This document shows positions 16,985 through 25,558 of a DNA stretch of 64,000 bases, piece by piece; the stretch's first letter is position 1, and each line of letters opens with the position of its first letter. The translations under genes were made by a program, and so were the position numbers. A model generated the notes under the pieces. It was not told where the DNA came from and searched no databases. It was given only the letters and a program-made list of their open reading frames with translations. The DNA is from an uncultured Acetatifactor sp. (GTDB taxonomy: Bacteria > Bacillota > Clostridia > Lachnospirales > Lachnospiraceae): positions 1-64,000 of the forward strand of contig CAKRYI010000007.1 of the NCBI GenBank assembly GCA_934426825.1. Direction: 5' to 3'.

Positions 16985-19174
16985 TTACAGATGCAGAACC
17001 CTGTCTTTGATTTCCTGCGTTCTGCCCTGATTCCAGAACTGGGTACCGATGTAACCGCAGGTACGTCTTGCCACAAACAAACGGTTCTGGTCGCGGTTGC
17101 CGCAGTTGGGACATTCCCAAACCAGCTTGCCGAAATCGTCCGTCACAATTTTGATTTCTCCGTCGTAACCGCAGCATTCGCAGTAATCGCTCTTGGTGTT
17201 CAGCTCAGCATACATGATGTGGTCATACATATATTTCATCACGGAGAGAACCGCTTCAATATTGTTCTGCAGGTTGGGAACCTCCACATAGCTGATAGCT
17301 CCGCCGGGGGACAGCTTCTGGAATTCTGCTTCAAATTTCAGTTTGCTGAAAGCGTCAATATTTTCAGCAACATGAACATGATAGCTGTTGGTAATATAGT
17401 TCTTGTCCGTAACGCCCGGAATGATGCCAAAGCGCTTTTGCAGACATTTTGCAAACTTGTAAGTGGTGGACTCCATGGGAGTTCCGTATACGGAATAGCT
17501 GATGTTTTCGGCAGCTTTCCATTCCTGACACTTGTCGTTTAACTTCTGCATAACAGCCAGCGCAAATTTCTGACCCTCCTCGGAGGTATGGGTTTTGCCC
17601 ACCATGCGGACGCACATTTCATACAGTCCGGCGTAGCCGAGAGAGATGGTGGAATATCCGCCGTAAAGCAGTTTGTCAATCTTCTCGCCCTTTTTCAGAC
17701 GAGCCAGTGCGCCGTGTTGCCAGAGAATGGGAGCAACGTCGGAAACCGTTCCCAGCAGACGCTCATGGCGGCAGCGAAGGGCACGGTGACACAATTCCAG
17801 ACGCTCTTCCAAAATCTTCCAGAACTGATCCATATCGCCTTCTGCGGAGCATGCCACATCCACCAGATTGATGGTGACAACACCTTGATTAAAACGACCG
17901 TAGTATTTGTGGCTGCCGTCGGCATTGCGCTGATTGTCCTCCACGGTGAGGAAAGAACGGCATCCCATGCAGGGGTAAACATCGCCTTTTTTCAGTTCAC
18001 GCATTACTTTTGCGGAAATATAATCCGGCACCATACGCTTGGCGGTACATTTTGCAGCCAGCTTGGTGAGATACCAGTATTTGGAGTCCTCTGTAATATT
18101 GTCCTCGTCCAATACATAAATCAGTTTCGGGAAAGCAGGGGTAATCCAGATTCCCTTTTCATTTTTAACGCCCTGAATCCGCTGGAGCAGAACTTCCTCA
18201 ATAATCATAGCCAAATCGGCTCTGGTCTGACCGTCCGGCACCTCATCCAGATACATAAACACGGTGACAAAAGGAGCCTGTCCGTTACAGGTCATCAGTG
18301 TAATCAACTGATACTGAATGGTCTGGATTCCGCTCTTGATTTCACTCTTTAAGCGCATTTCCGTAAGTTTGTCGATAATTTCATCGTCCATGGATTCGCC
18401 ACAGTCCCTGCGCTCCTGAATGACAGCCTCGCGTATCTTTTTACGGCTGATGTCCACAAAGGGAGCTAAGTGGGACAGGGTAAAAGACTGACCGCCGTAC
18501 TGGTTACTTGCCACCTGTGCAACAATCTGGGTGGTTACGTTGCAGGCGGTAAAAAAGCTGTGGGGACGCTCAATCATGGTCTCGCTGATAACGGTACCGT
18601 TCTGCAACATGTCCTCCAGATTTATCAAATCGCAGTTATGCTCTTTTTGTGCAAAATAATCCGCATCATGAAAATGGATAATACCTTTTTCATGAGCTTC
18701 CACAATTTCTTCCGGCAGCAACATTCTCTTTGTCAGGTCCTTGCTGACCTCGCCCGCCATATAGTCACGCTGGGTGGAGTTGATAACCGGGTTTTTATTG
18801 GAATTCTCCTGATTTACTTCCTCGTTCAAGTGCTCAATCAGGGACAGAATTCCGTTGTCGGTGGTGTTGGATTTACGGGCAAGTTCTCGCTTATAACGGT
18901 AGCGCACATATTTTTGCGCAACCTCATAACCGCGCATTCCCATAATGCCGGTTTCCACCATATCCTGAATATCTTCTACGTTCACGGCATGCGTCATGTC
19001 CTCGATTTGTCCCGCAATATTGTCTGCAACTGCCTGAATCTGATAAGTATTCATCTGATGCAGTCGGTCTACCCCCTGATTCGCAGCCTTGATTGCATTG
19101 ACAATTTTGCTTAAGTCAAAATCAACTTCTTCCCCATTTCGCTTAATCACATGATTTTTTACCTTCGTGTCCAT
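16985..19174 (-). CDS. nrdD: Anaerobic ribonucleoside-triphosphate reductase
   Basis: This 729-residue class III reductase makes dNTPs without oxygen. Residues about 5-95 form an ATP-cone for allosteric control. The catalytic barrel follows, and the C-terminus has a zinc site (CECCGYDG and CPNCGNRD) and the glycyl-radical loop RRTCGYIG about 25 residues from the end. It needs the activase NrdG, which is not adjacent. Its start is odd: AAAGGAG is spaced ideally for a two-codon ORF (ATG GCG TAA) whose stop overlaps the nrdD ATG. Two NrdR boxes lie upstream. Confidence 0.95.
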   Translation of the reverse strand: MDTKVKNHVIKRNGEEVDFDLSKIVNAIKAANQGVDRLHQMNTYQIQAVADNIAGQIEDMTHAVNVEDIQDMVETGIMGMRGYEVAQKYVRYRYKRELARKSNTTDNGILSLIEHLNEEVNQENSNKNPVINSTQRDYMAGEVSKDLTKRMLLPEEIVEAHEKGIIHFHDADYFAQKEHNCDLINLEDMLQNGTVISETMIERPHSFFTACNVTTQIVAQVASNQYGGQSFTLSHLAPFVDISRKKIREAVIQERRDCGESMDDEIIDKLTEMRLKSEIKSGIQTIQYQLITLMTCNGQAPFVTVFMYLDEVPDGQTRADLAMIIEEVLLQRIQGVKNEKGIWITPAFPKLIYVLDEDNITEDSKYWYLTKLAAKCTAKRMVPDYISAKVMRELKKGDVYPCMGCRSFLTVEDNQRNADGSHKYYGRFNQGVVTINLVDVACSAEGDMDQFWKILEERLELCHRALRCRHERLLGTVSDVAPILWQHGALARLKKGEKIDKLLYGGYSTISLGYAGLYEMCVRMVGKTHTSEEGQKFALAVMQKLNDKCQEWKAAENISYSVYGTPMESTTYKFAKCLQKRFGIIPGVTDKNYITNSYHVHVAENIDAFSKLKFEAEFQKLSPGGAISYVEVPNLQNNIEAVLSVMKYMYDHIMYAELNTKSDYCECCGYDGEIKIVTDDFGKLVWECPNCGNRDQNRLFVARRTCGYIGTQFWNQGRTQEIKDRVLHL

Positions 19175-19213
19175 TACGCCATGACTTCTCCTTTTATTAT
19201 TTATACGCTATAT

Positions 19214-19261
19214 CTGCAAAATATTGTGCCACAAATTTTCACGTGCCACAATATCTAGTGT
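19214..19261 (-). promoter_or_regulatory. Paired NrdR boxes upstream of nrdD
   Basis: Read on the minus strand, ACACTAGATATTGTGG (19246-19261) and GCACAATATTTTGCAG (19214-19229) resemble the NrdR consensus ACACwATATATwGTGT. Their centres are 32 bp apart, the spacing known for NrdR sites. A TATAAT -10 element lies just upstream near 19268. The gap up to the plus-strand gene at 19439 holds nothing else I can assign. Confidence 0.8.
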
Positions 19262-19438
19262 GTTTATTATATACCACTCTTTGTAAAAAGGGAATAGGGG
19301 ATTATGCTTTTTTTTAAGATATTTTATTCACATTTAATAAAAAGGACACATTTTGGACAAATATCAGTCCTATTGTAATAATTATACGATATATAATATG
19401 CGGCAGATTTTACCGTAAGAAAAATGGAGGACAAAGCT

Positions 19439-19774
19439 ATGAAGGATCAGGCAACAGAGGCAAAAATCAAGAAGTATGAAGAGAAGAAGAAAAGCAAACC
19501 CATTTTGAAAATCATGGATGCAAAGCACGCAGACAGTGAAGTAATCTGTGCAGCGCTGGAAGCACTCAAGAATATTGCGGATGAGGATGCCGTAAACCAT
19601 ATCACCCATTATCTGGATCATGAGGATGCAGCCGTAAGACTGGCAGCATGCAAGGCAGGAATCGCCATCGGTACGGAGTACATGAACACCAGAGTACGTC
19701 ATCAGCTTTCCATGGAGAAAGACCCTGAGACAAAGAAAGCAATTCAGGAAGCATTTAATAATAGAAGCAAATAA
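19439..19774 (+). CDS. Small HEAT-repeat protein
   Basis: The 111-residue soluble protein begins with a very lysine-rich helix. About two HEAT-like helical repeats follow, with VICAALEALKNIADEDAVNHI and HEDAAVRLAACKAGIAIG as typical repeat cores. Such repeats usually bind other proteins; no specific function is known. The ATG at 19439 is preceded by GGAGG at 8 bp, so I preferred it to the ATG at 19424 that overlaps that site. It stands alone between nrdD (divergent) and luxS. Confidence 0.7.
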   Translation: MKDQATEAKIKKYEEKKKSKPILKIMDAKHADSEVICAALEALKNIADEDAVNHITHYLDHEDAAVRLAACKAGIAIGTEYMNTRVRHQLSMEKDPETKKAIQEAFNNRSK

Positions 19775-19900
19775 TTTACCTGTTTTTTCAAAAACCGGTC
19801 AAAATATCGGATTGCAAGGCGAAAATAAGTTTTCCTTGGGATAAATATAGTGTATACTGGATGCAGGAAAAATTTCAGGGAAAGCGAGGATATTGATAAC

Positions 19901-20380
19901 ATGGAAAAGATTGCAAGTTTTACCATAGACCATATTAAGTTACAGCCCGGAGTGTATGTGTCCAGAAAGGACACGGTGGGAGCGGAGGTGATTACCACCT
20001 TTGACCTGCGCATGACAAGCCCCAATGAGGAGCCGGTGATGAATACGGCGGAGGTGCATACCATTGAGCATTTAGCGGCAACTTTCCTGCGTAACCACCC
20101 GGTTTATAAGGATAAGACCATTTATTTTGGACCGATGGGCTGCCGGACGGGATTTTACCTGCTTTTGGCGGGGGATTACACCTCCAAGGATATTGTCCCT
20201 CTCATGGTAGAAATGTATGAGTTTATCAGGGACTATCACGACGAGGTGCCCGGCGCGTCACCGAAAGACTGCGGCAACTACCTGGATATGAATCTGCCCA
20301 TGGCAAATTATCTGGCAAAGCGCTATTTGGACAATATATTGTACAATATCGACGATAGCAGACTGTTTTACCCGGTTTGA
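19901..20380 (+). CDS. luxS: S-ribosylhomocysteine lyase LuxS
   Basis: This 159-residue enzyme has the usual LuxS length. It cleaves S-ribosylhomocysteine to homocysteine and the autoinducer-2 precursor DPD. The metal-binding HTIEH motif, the catalytic Cys in MGCRTGFYLL and the third zinc ligand in KDCGNY are all present. The ATG at 19901 has GCGAGG upstream. It acts directly after the MTA/SAH nucleosidase encoded at 22283, with a transporter gene between. No SAM or SAH riboswitch was seen upstream. Confidence 0.95.
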   Translation: MEKIASFTIDHIKLQPGVYVSRKDTVGAEVITTFDLRMTSPNEEPVMNTAEVHTIEHLAATFLRNHPVYKDKTIYFGPMGCRTGFYLLLAGDYTSKDIVPLMVEMYEFIRDYHDEVPGASPKDCGNYLDMNLPMANYLAKRYLDNILYNIDDSRLFYPV

Positions 20381-20424
20381 TAGCAAAACTGCGACACATA
20401 TTCTGCATAAATATGCCTTTTTTC

Positions 20425-20454
20425 TTGACATACCGACAGGAATAAGCCTAAAAT
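20425..20454 (+). promoter_or_regulatory. Promoter of the NhaC-type gene
   Basis: TTGACA, an 18-nt spacer and TAAAAT lie about 40 bp before the start codon. Confidence 0.6.
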
Positions 20455-20495
20455 AAAGTATAATTTTACAAAAGACTTCTTAGAGGAGAGAGAAA

Positions 20496-22031
20496 ATGAG
20501 CGAAGTAGCAGAATATGTACCGCAGATGTATGCAACCTTTTGGGCATTGGTACCGCCGATTGTGGCGATATGTCTGGCACTGATTACCAAAGAAGTTTAC
20601 AGCTCCCTGTTTACGGGAATTGTAATTGGTGGTCTGTTTTATTCAGGATTTAGTTTTGAAGGCACCGTTCTCCATGTCTTTGAGGATGGAATCGTAGGTG
20701 TGCTGACAGATTCCTATAATATGGGAATTTTGGTATTTTTGGTTATCTTGGGCTCCATGGTATGTATGATGAATAAAGCCGGAGGCTCTGCAGCATTCGG
20801 ACGCTGGGCGTCCACTCATATCAAAACCCGTGCGGGTGCGCAGATTGCGACCATCGCACTGGGTATCATGATTTTCATCGATGACTATTTCAACTGTCTT
20901 ACCGTGGGAAGCGTCATGCGTCCCGTTACGGATAAACACAATGTTTCCCGTGCAAAGCTGGCATATCTCATTGATGCCACCGCAGCACCGATCTGCATCA
21001 TTGCTCCCATTTCTTCCTGGGCGGCAGCAGTGTCCGGATTTGTGGAGGGAGAGGACGGTTTCGGTATTTTTATCCGCGCGATTCCTTACAACTATTATGC
21101 ACTTTTGACGATCCTTGCAATGTTTTTGCTGGTGCTTGCCAAGGTGGATTTCGGACCTATGAAAAAGCATGAGCTGAATGCAATGAAGGGTGATTTGTAT
21201 ACTACGGAAGATCGTCCTTATGCAGCGGCAGAAAACGAAATTCAGGAGGGAAAAGGCAAAGTTATCGATCTGGTATTTCCGATTATTGCATTGATTGTAT
21301 GCTGTGTGCTGGGCATGATTTATACCGGCGGATTTTTCAGCGGAGCAGGCTTTGTGGAAGCATTTTCAGCCAGTGACGCGTCTGTCGGACTGATGTTAGG
21401 AAGCTTTTTCGGTATGCTGATTACCATCGTTTTCTATCAGGTTCGCAAAGTGTTGAAATTTACCGATTCCATGGGCTGTATTCCCGAAGGCTTTAAGGCA
21501 ATGGTTCCCGCTATACTGATTCTGACCTTTGCATGGACGTTGAAGGCTATGACGGACAGCTTGGGAGCAAAAGAATTTGTGGCAAATGTAGTAAAGGGTG
21601 CGTCCGGCAGCTTCTTGAGCCTGTTGCCTGCCATTATTTTCCTTGTGGCATGCTTCCTTGCTTTTGCAACCGGAACCTCATGGGGAACCTTCGGTATTCT
21701 GATACCTATCGTAGTAAACGTGTTTGCCGGAACCAATGAAACGATGATGATTATTTCCATTTCTGCTTGTATGGCAGGTGCGGTATGCGGCGACCACTGC
21801 TCTCCGATTTCCGATACAACGATTATGTCTTCGGCGGGAGCACAGTGTAATCATTTGAATCATGTATCTACGCAGATGCCCTATGCCATTATGGTGGCTG
21901 CGGTTTCCTGTATTACCTATGTGGTTGCGGGCTTTGCACAGAATCCCGTTGTACCGCTGATATTTGGTATCCTGTTGCTTGCCGCAACGATTTTTGGAAT
22001 CAAATACGTGAACAGAACGAAGGAAGCGTAA
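20496..22031 (+). CDS. NhaC family Na+/H+ antiporter-like transporter
   Basis: This 511-residue membrane protein has about twelve hydrophobic segments. Characteristic NhaC-family sequences are FIDDYFNCLTVGSVMRP, DATAAPICIIAPISSWAA, FATGTSWGTFGILIPI and GDHCSPISDTTIMSSAGA. The family exchanges sodium for protons or carries amino acids or organic acids with sodium. The ligand is uncertain. AGAGGAGAG lies upstream of the ATG. It has its own promoter and a strong terminator, so its place between luxS and the nucleosidase may not be functional. Confidence 0.85.
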   Translation: MSEVAEYVPQMYATFWALVPPIVAICLALITKEVYSSLFTGIVIGGLFYSGFSFEGTVLHVFEDGIVGVLTDSYNMGILVFLVILGSMVCMMNKAGGSAAFGRWASTHIKTRAGAQIATIALGIMIFIDDYFNCLTVGSVMRPVTDKHNVSRAKLAYLIDATAAPICIIAPISSWAAAVSGFVEGEDGFGIFIRAIPYNYYALLTILAMFLLVLAKVDFGPMKKHELNAMKGDLYTTEDRPYAAAENEIQEGKGKVIDLVFPIIALIVCCVLGMIYTGGFFSGAGFVEAFSASDASVGLMLGSFFGMLITIVFYQVRKVLKFTDSMGCIPEGFKAMVPAILILTFAWTLKAMTDSLGAKEFVANVVKGASGSFLSLLPAIIFLVACFLAFATGTSWGTFGILIPIVVNVFAGTNETMMIISISACMAGAVCGDHCSPISDTTIMSSAGAQCNHLNHVSTQMPYAIMVAAVSCITYVVAGFAQNPVVPLIFGILLLAATIFGIKYVNRTKEA

Positions 22032-22084
22032 TTCCAATCAAATAGAATGATTGCACGGGCAGCGTTCCGTGATGTAACAGACAG

Positions 22085-22157
22085 GGCATAAATCCACCTT
22101 GTTCTTGGTATCTTTTCAGCTATAGGATACCGGACGGAGTGGATTTATGCCTTTTTA
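22085..22157 (+). terminator. Terminator after the NhaC-type gene
   Basis: GGCATAAATCCAC and GTGGATTTATGCC form a perfect 13-bp outer stem, with a second inner stem (GGTATC/GGATACC), followed by TTTTTATT. Confidence 0.85.
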
Positions 22158-22202
22158 TTACCTTAAATAAAGTAACAAATGAGGGAACAAACGCGGCAGA
22201 AG

Positions 22203-22232
22203 TTGACAGGGAAATTCAGGCTGCGATACAAT
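22203..22232 (+). promoter_or_regulatory. Promoter of the nucleosidase gene
   Basis: TTGACA, an 18-nt spacer and TACAAT lie about 50 bp before the start codon. Confidence 0.6.
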
Positions 22233-22282
22233 AAGAGCACCAATAAAAGTCAGATATAAATAGGAGCAGAGAGGATATTACA

Positions 22283-22981
22283 ATGAACAAAATCGGAATT
22301 ATCGGAGCAATGGAACTGGAAGTGGAGGAATTAAAGTCCAAACTGGAAGGGGAAACCATTACAGAGAAAGCGGGAATGAAATTCTACGAGGGAATTTTAA
22401 ACGGAGCAAACGTGGTGGTGGTACGCAGCGGAATCGGCAAAGTGAATGCCGCATTGTGTGTGCAGATTCTTGCGGATATTTTTCAGGTGACACATGTGAT
22501 AAATACCGGAGTGGCGGGTTCTTTGAATGCGAAACTGGATATTGGCGACATACTGGTTTCCAAGGATGCACTGCAACATGACATGGATGTCACTGTTTTC
22601 GGATATGCACTGGGAGAAGTGCCGCAGATGGGATGCAGGGAGTTTAAGGCAGACGAACGTCTTGTCACGCTTGCCATGGATTCCTGTAAAAAGGTAAATC
22701 CGGACATTCATGTGCTCAGCGGAAGAGTTGTCAGCGGAGACCAGTTCATTTCCCAAAAAGATGTGAAAGAGCGGTTGATTTCCGAATTTCAGGGGGACTG
22801 CGCCGAGATGGAAGGTGGGGCGATTGCCCATGGCGCTTATCTGAACAACATTCCTTTTGTGATTATCCGCGCCATTTCGGATAAGGCGGACGACAGCGCA
22901 GAGATGGATTATCCCACGTTTGAAAAAGCGGCAGCCAGACATTCCGCTCTGCTGGTAGAAGATATGGTGAGCAGAATTTAG
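22283..22981 (+). CDS. mtnN: 5'-methylthioadenosine/S-adenosylhomocysteine nucleosidase
   Basis: This 232-residue enzyme has the standard length. It hydrolyses MTA and S-adenosylhomocysteine to adenine and the thioribose. The N-terminal GIIGAMELEVEEL carries the catalytic Glu. SGIGKVNAAL, INTGVAGSL, the substrate-binding ME in AEMEGGAIAH and the catalytic Asp in AISDKADD complete the active site. It produces the substrate of LuxS, encoded 1.9 kb upstream. GAGAGGA lies upstream of the ATG. Confidence 0.95.
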   Translation: MNKIGIIGAMELEVEELKSKLEGETITEKAGMKFYEGILNGANVVVVRSGIGKVNAALCVQILADIFQVTHVINTGVAGSLNAKLDIGDILVSKDALQHDMDVTVFGYALGEVPQMGCREFKADERLVTLAMDSCKKVNPDIHVLSGRVVSGDQFISQKDVKERLISEFQGDCAEMEGGAIAHGAYLNNIPFVIIRAISDKADDSAEMDYPTFEKAAARHSALLVEDMVSRI

Positions 22982-23119
22982 ATTTTTTTAATGATAATAT
23001 CTGTTTGATTTTACACTTTCCCGAAAAAAGTATGCTATACTGCTTGTAGAAACGGCATTTCGATGGCAGGAAACGGACAGGAATGTATGCGGGTGCCGGA
23101 AATTAGGAGCGAGTGAACC

Positions 23120-24598
23120 ATGAAATTCAAGACACGGTTGCGGGTAACATTTGTCAGCATTATTTTGCTGCCGCTTTTATTGACAATTCTGGCGTTTATC
23201 ACAATAGGAATTTACCTGATGAACGTGCAGTCGGACGGCAGAATACCGAATTTGAATTATTCCGTAATGTCGGAAAATATACAGGACATTGTCAATGTGA
23301 CGGACAAGGCTTATTTCTCCCTTTTGGAGCAGAAGGAAGAGAATCCGGCGCTTTTGGAGAACCGGGAGTATCTGGAAACGGTGAATACGGAAATTGCCAG
23401 AAAGTCCACCTACCTGATTGTCCGCAAGGGTGACGAACTGTATTACGCCGGCAATGAGAAGGCTGCAAAAGTAATTTTCAACAAACTGCCCCGGTACGGC
23501 GAGGGTCATTTGACGGAGGATTCCGGATATTATTTCAATAATCTGGAAAAATATGTAAAGCAGATTGACTTTACATTTTCCGACGGGACACCGGGAAGTA
23601 TTTTTGTGGTGACAAAAGCCAATTCCCTCATTTCCAAAAAACTGTTGGTGGATATGTTCATTGCCATTGTGTGTATTCTGGTATTTACCAGTTTCATGCT
23701 GACCCAGTGGATTCACAAAGGGGTGTTTACCCCGATTGACGAGTTGAACGTGGCAATGCAGAAAATTAAGGACGGCAATTTTGACTACGCACTGGAGACG
23801 GACGCCAAGGGCGAGATTGGTGATTTGTACCGTAATTATGAGGATATGCGGCTCCGGCTGAAAGAATCCACCGAGGAGAAAATGGAGCACGAAAAGCAGA
23901 ACAAAGAGCTGGTCAGCAATATCTCCCATGATTTAAAAACGCCCATTACAGCGATTAAAGGTTATGTGGAAGGTATCATGGACGGTGTGGCGGATACTCC
24001 CGAAAAGATGGATAAGTACATTAAAACCATTTACAACAAGGCGAACGATATGGATCGCCTGATTAACGAGTTGACGGTGTACTCCGGAATTGACAATAAC
24101 CGTATTCCGTACAATTTTCACCGCATCAATGTGTCGGATTATTTTAAGGACTGCGTGGAAGAGGTGGGACTGGATTTGGAATCCAAGAATATCAAGCTGA
24201 ATTATTCCAGTCTTATAGAACCTGACACGGTTGTCATAGCAGATCCGGAACAGATGAAAAAGGTTATTAACAACATTATCAGCAACAGTGTCAAATATAT
24301 GGATAAGCCCAACGGGCATATTGACATTCGGATTTTGGATGAACTGGATTCCATCCGCGTGGAGATTGAGGATAACGGCAAGGGAATCGCGCAGAAGGAT
24401 TTGCAGAAAATCTTTGACCGGTTTTACCGGACGGACGCTTCCCGCAATTCCGCACAGGGCGGAAGCGGAATCGGACTTTCCATAGTAAGGAAAATCATTG
24501 AGGATCACGGTGGTTATATCTGGGCAACCAGTAAAGAAGGGGAAGGCACCTGTATGCACTTTGTATTGAGAAAATACATTGAGCTGCCCCCGAAATAG
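23120..24598 (+). CDS. Sensor histidine kinase
   Basis: This 492-residue transmembrane kinase has membrane segments at about 10-35 and 175-195 enclosing an extracellular sensor domain. Then come a HAMP linker, the HisKA box SNISHDLKTPITAIKGY and an HATPase domain (NIISNSVKYMDKPNG, DNGKGIAQKDL, GGSGIGLSIVRKI). It phosphorylates the response regulator encoded 67 bp downstream. The signal is unknown. GGAGCGAG precedes the ATG. Confidence 0.92.
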   Translation: MKFKTRLRVTFVSIILLPLLLTILAFITIGIYLMNVQSDGRIPNLNYSVMSENIQDIVNVTDKAYFSLLEQKEENPALLENREYLETVNTEIARKSTYLIVRKGDELYYAGNEKAAKVIFNKLPRYGEGHLTEDSGYYFNNLEKYVKQIDFTFSDGTPGSIFVVTKANSLISKKLLVDMFIAIVCILVFTSFMLTQWIHKGVFTPIDELNVAMQKIKDGNFDYALETDAKGEIGDLYRNYEDMRLRLKESTEEKMEHEKQNKELVSNISHDLKTPITAIKGYVEGIMDGVADTPEKMDKYIKTIYNKANDMDRLINELTVYSGIDNNRIPYNFHRINVSDYFKDCVEEVGLDLESKNIKLNYSSLIEPDTVVIADPEQMKKVINNIISNSVKYMDKPNGHIDIRILDELDSIRVEIEDNGKGIAQKDLQKIFDRFYRTDASRNSAQGGSGIGLSIVRKIIEDHGGYIWATSKEGEGTCMHFVLRKYIELPPK

Positions 24599-24665
24599 AA
24601 AAGGAAAGCAGAAACAGCGGAACCGGGAAACACAGAACCGGCGGCGCTTCGGAATGGAGGAAACT

Positions 24666-25358
24666 ATGAGCAGGATTTTAATTGTGGAAGATGAAGTGGC
24701 AATCGCAGATTTGGAGAAGGACTATCTGGAACTGAGCGACTTTCAGGTGGACATTCGCAACACCGGAGACGAGGGATTGCAGGCGGCACTGGAAGGGGAA
24801 TATGATTTGGTTATTCTCGACCTGATGCTCCCCGGCATGGACGGATTTGAAGTGTGCAAGAAAATCCGGGAAAAGAAAAACATTCCCATTTTGATGGTGT
24901 CTGCAAAGAAGGATGATATTGATAAAATCAGGGGACTTGGTCTGGGTGCAGACGATTATATGACCAAGCCTTTCAGCCCCAGCGAGCTTGTGGCGAGAGT
25001 CAAGGCGCATATGGCACGTTATGAGAGACTGGTCGGCTCCAACCAGAAGCCTCAGAATGATATTGTGGAAATCCGCGGCATCCGCATTGACAAGACTGCA
25101 AGGCGTGTCTATGTGGACGGTGTGGAGAAAACGTTTACCACCAAGGAATTTGATTTGCTGACATTTTTGGCGGAAAATCCCAACCATGTATTTACCAAGG
25201 AAGAACTGTTCCGCGAAATCTGGGATATGGATTCCATCGGTGACATTGCAACCGTTACCGTGCATATCAAGAAAATCCGCGAGAAGATTGAAAAAGATAC
25301 CGCAAATCCCCAGTATATCGAGACGATATGGGGCGTGGGGTATCGGTTTAAAGTGTAA
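24666..25358 (+). CDS. OmpR/PhoB family response regulator
   Basis: This 230-residue protein has a receiver domain with the acidic pocket (VEDE), phosphoacceptor Asp in VILDLMLPGMDG and the Lys in MTKPFSPSEL. A winged-helix DNA-binding domain follows (FTTKEFDLLTFLAENPNHVFTKEEL, ending YIETIWGVGYRFKV). GGAGG lies 5 bp before the ATG at 24666. It is the partner of the kinase before it, and a strong terminator follows. Confidence 0.93.
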   Translation: MSRILIVEDEVAIADLEKDYLELSDFQVDIRNTGDEGLQAALEGEYDLVILDLMLPGMDGFEVCKKIREKKNIPILMVSAKKDDIDKIRGLGLGADDYMTKPFSPSELVARVKAHMARYERLVGSNQKPQNDIVEIRGIRIDKTARRVYVDGVEKTFTTKEFDLLTFLAENPNHVFTKEELFREIWDMDSIGDIATVTVHIKKIREKIEKDTANPQYIETIWGVGYRFKV

Positions 25359-25507
25359 ACCCTGTGTATTGCCGAGGAGAGGCGGAGAATTGGATGAATT
25401 GGTTCAATATAATTGTGCAACGGAAATATGGGAAGTAATCAGAAAGTATATTCAACAGTATTAGTGTTAAAATGAAAAGACTTTCTTACTGTGATTTGGT
25501 AAGGAGT

Positions 25508-25544
25508 AGGGACTGTTACACGGAATGTGTACAGTCCCTTTTTA
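25508..25544 (+). terminator. Terminator of the first two-component operon
   Basis: AGGGACTGTTACAC pairs with TGTGTACAGTCCCT, with one bulge, and is followed by TTTTTATA. It separates the convergent regulator and CotH genes. Confidence 0.85.
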
Positions 25545-25558
25545 TAAGAAGGAGAGAA

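Noticed and set aside
19775..19900. SAM or SAH riboswitch before luxS
   Set aside because: No conserved riboswitch elements are visible in this short gap.
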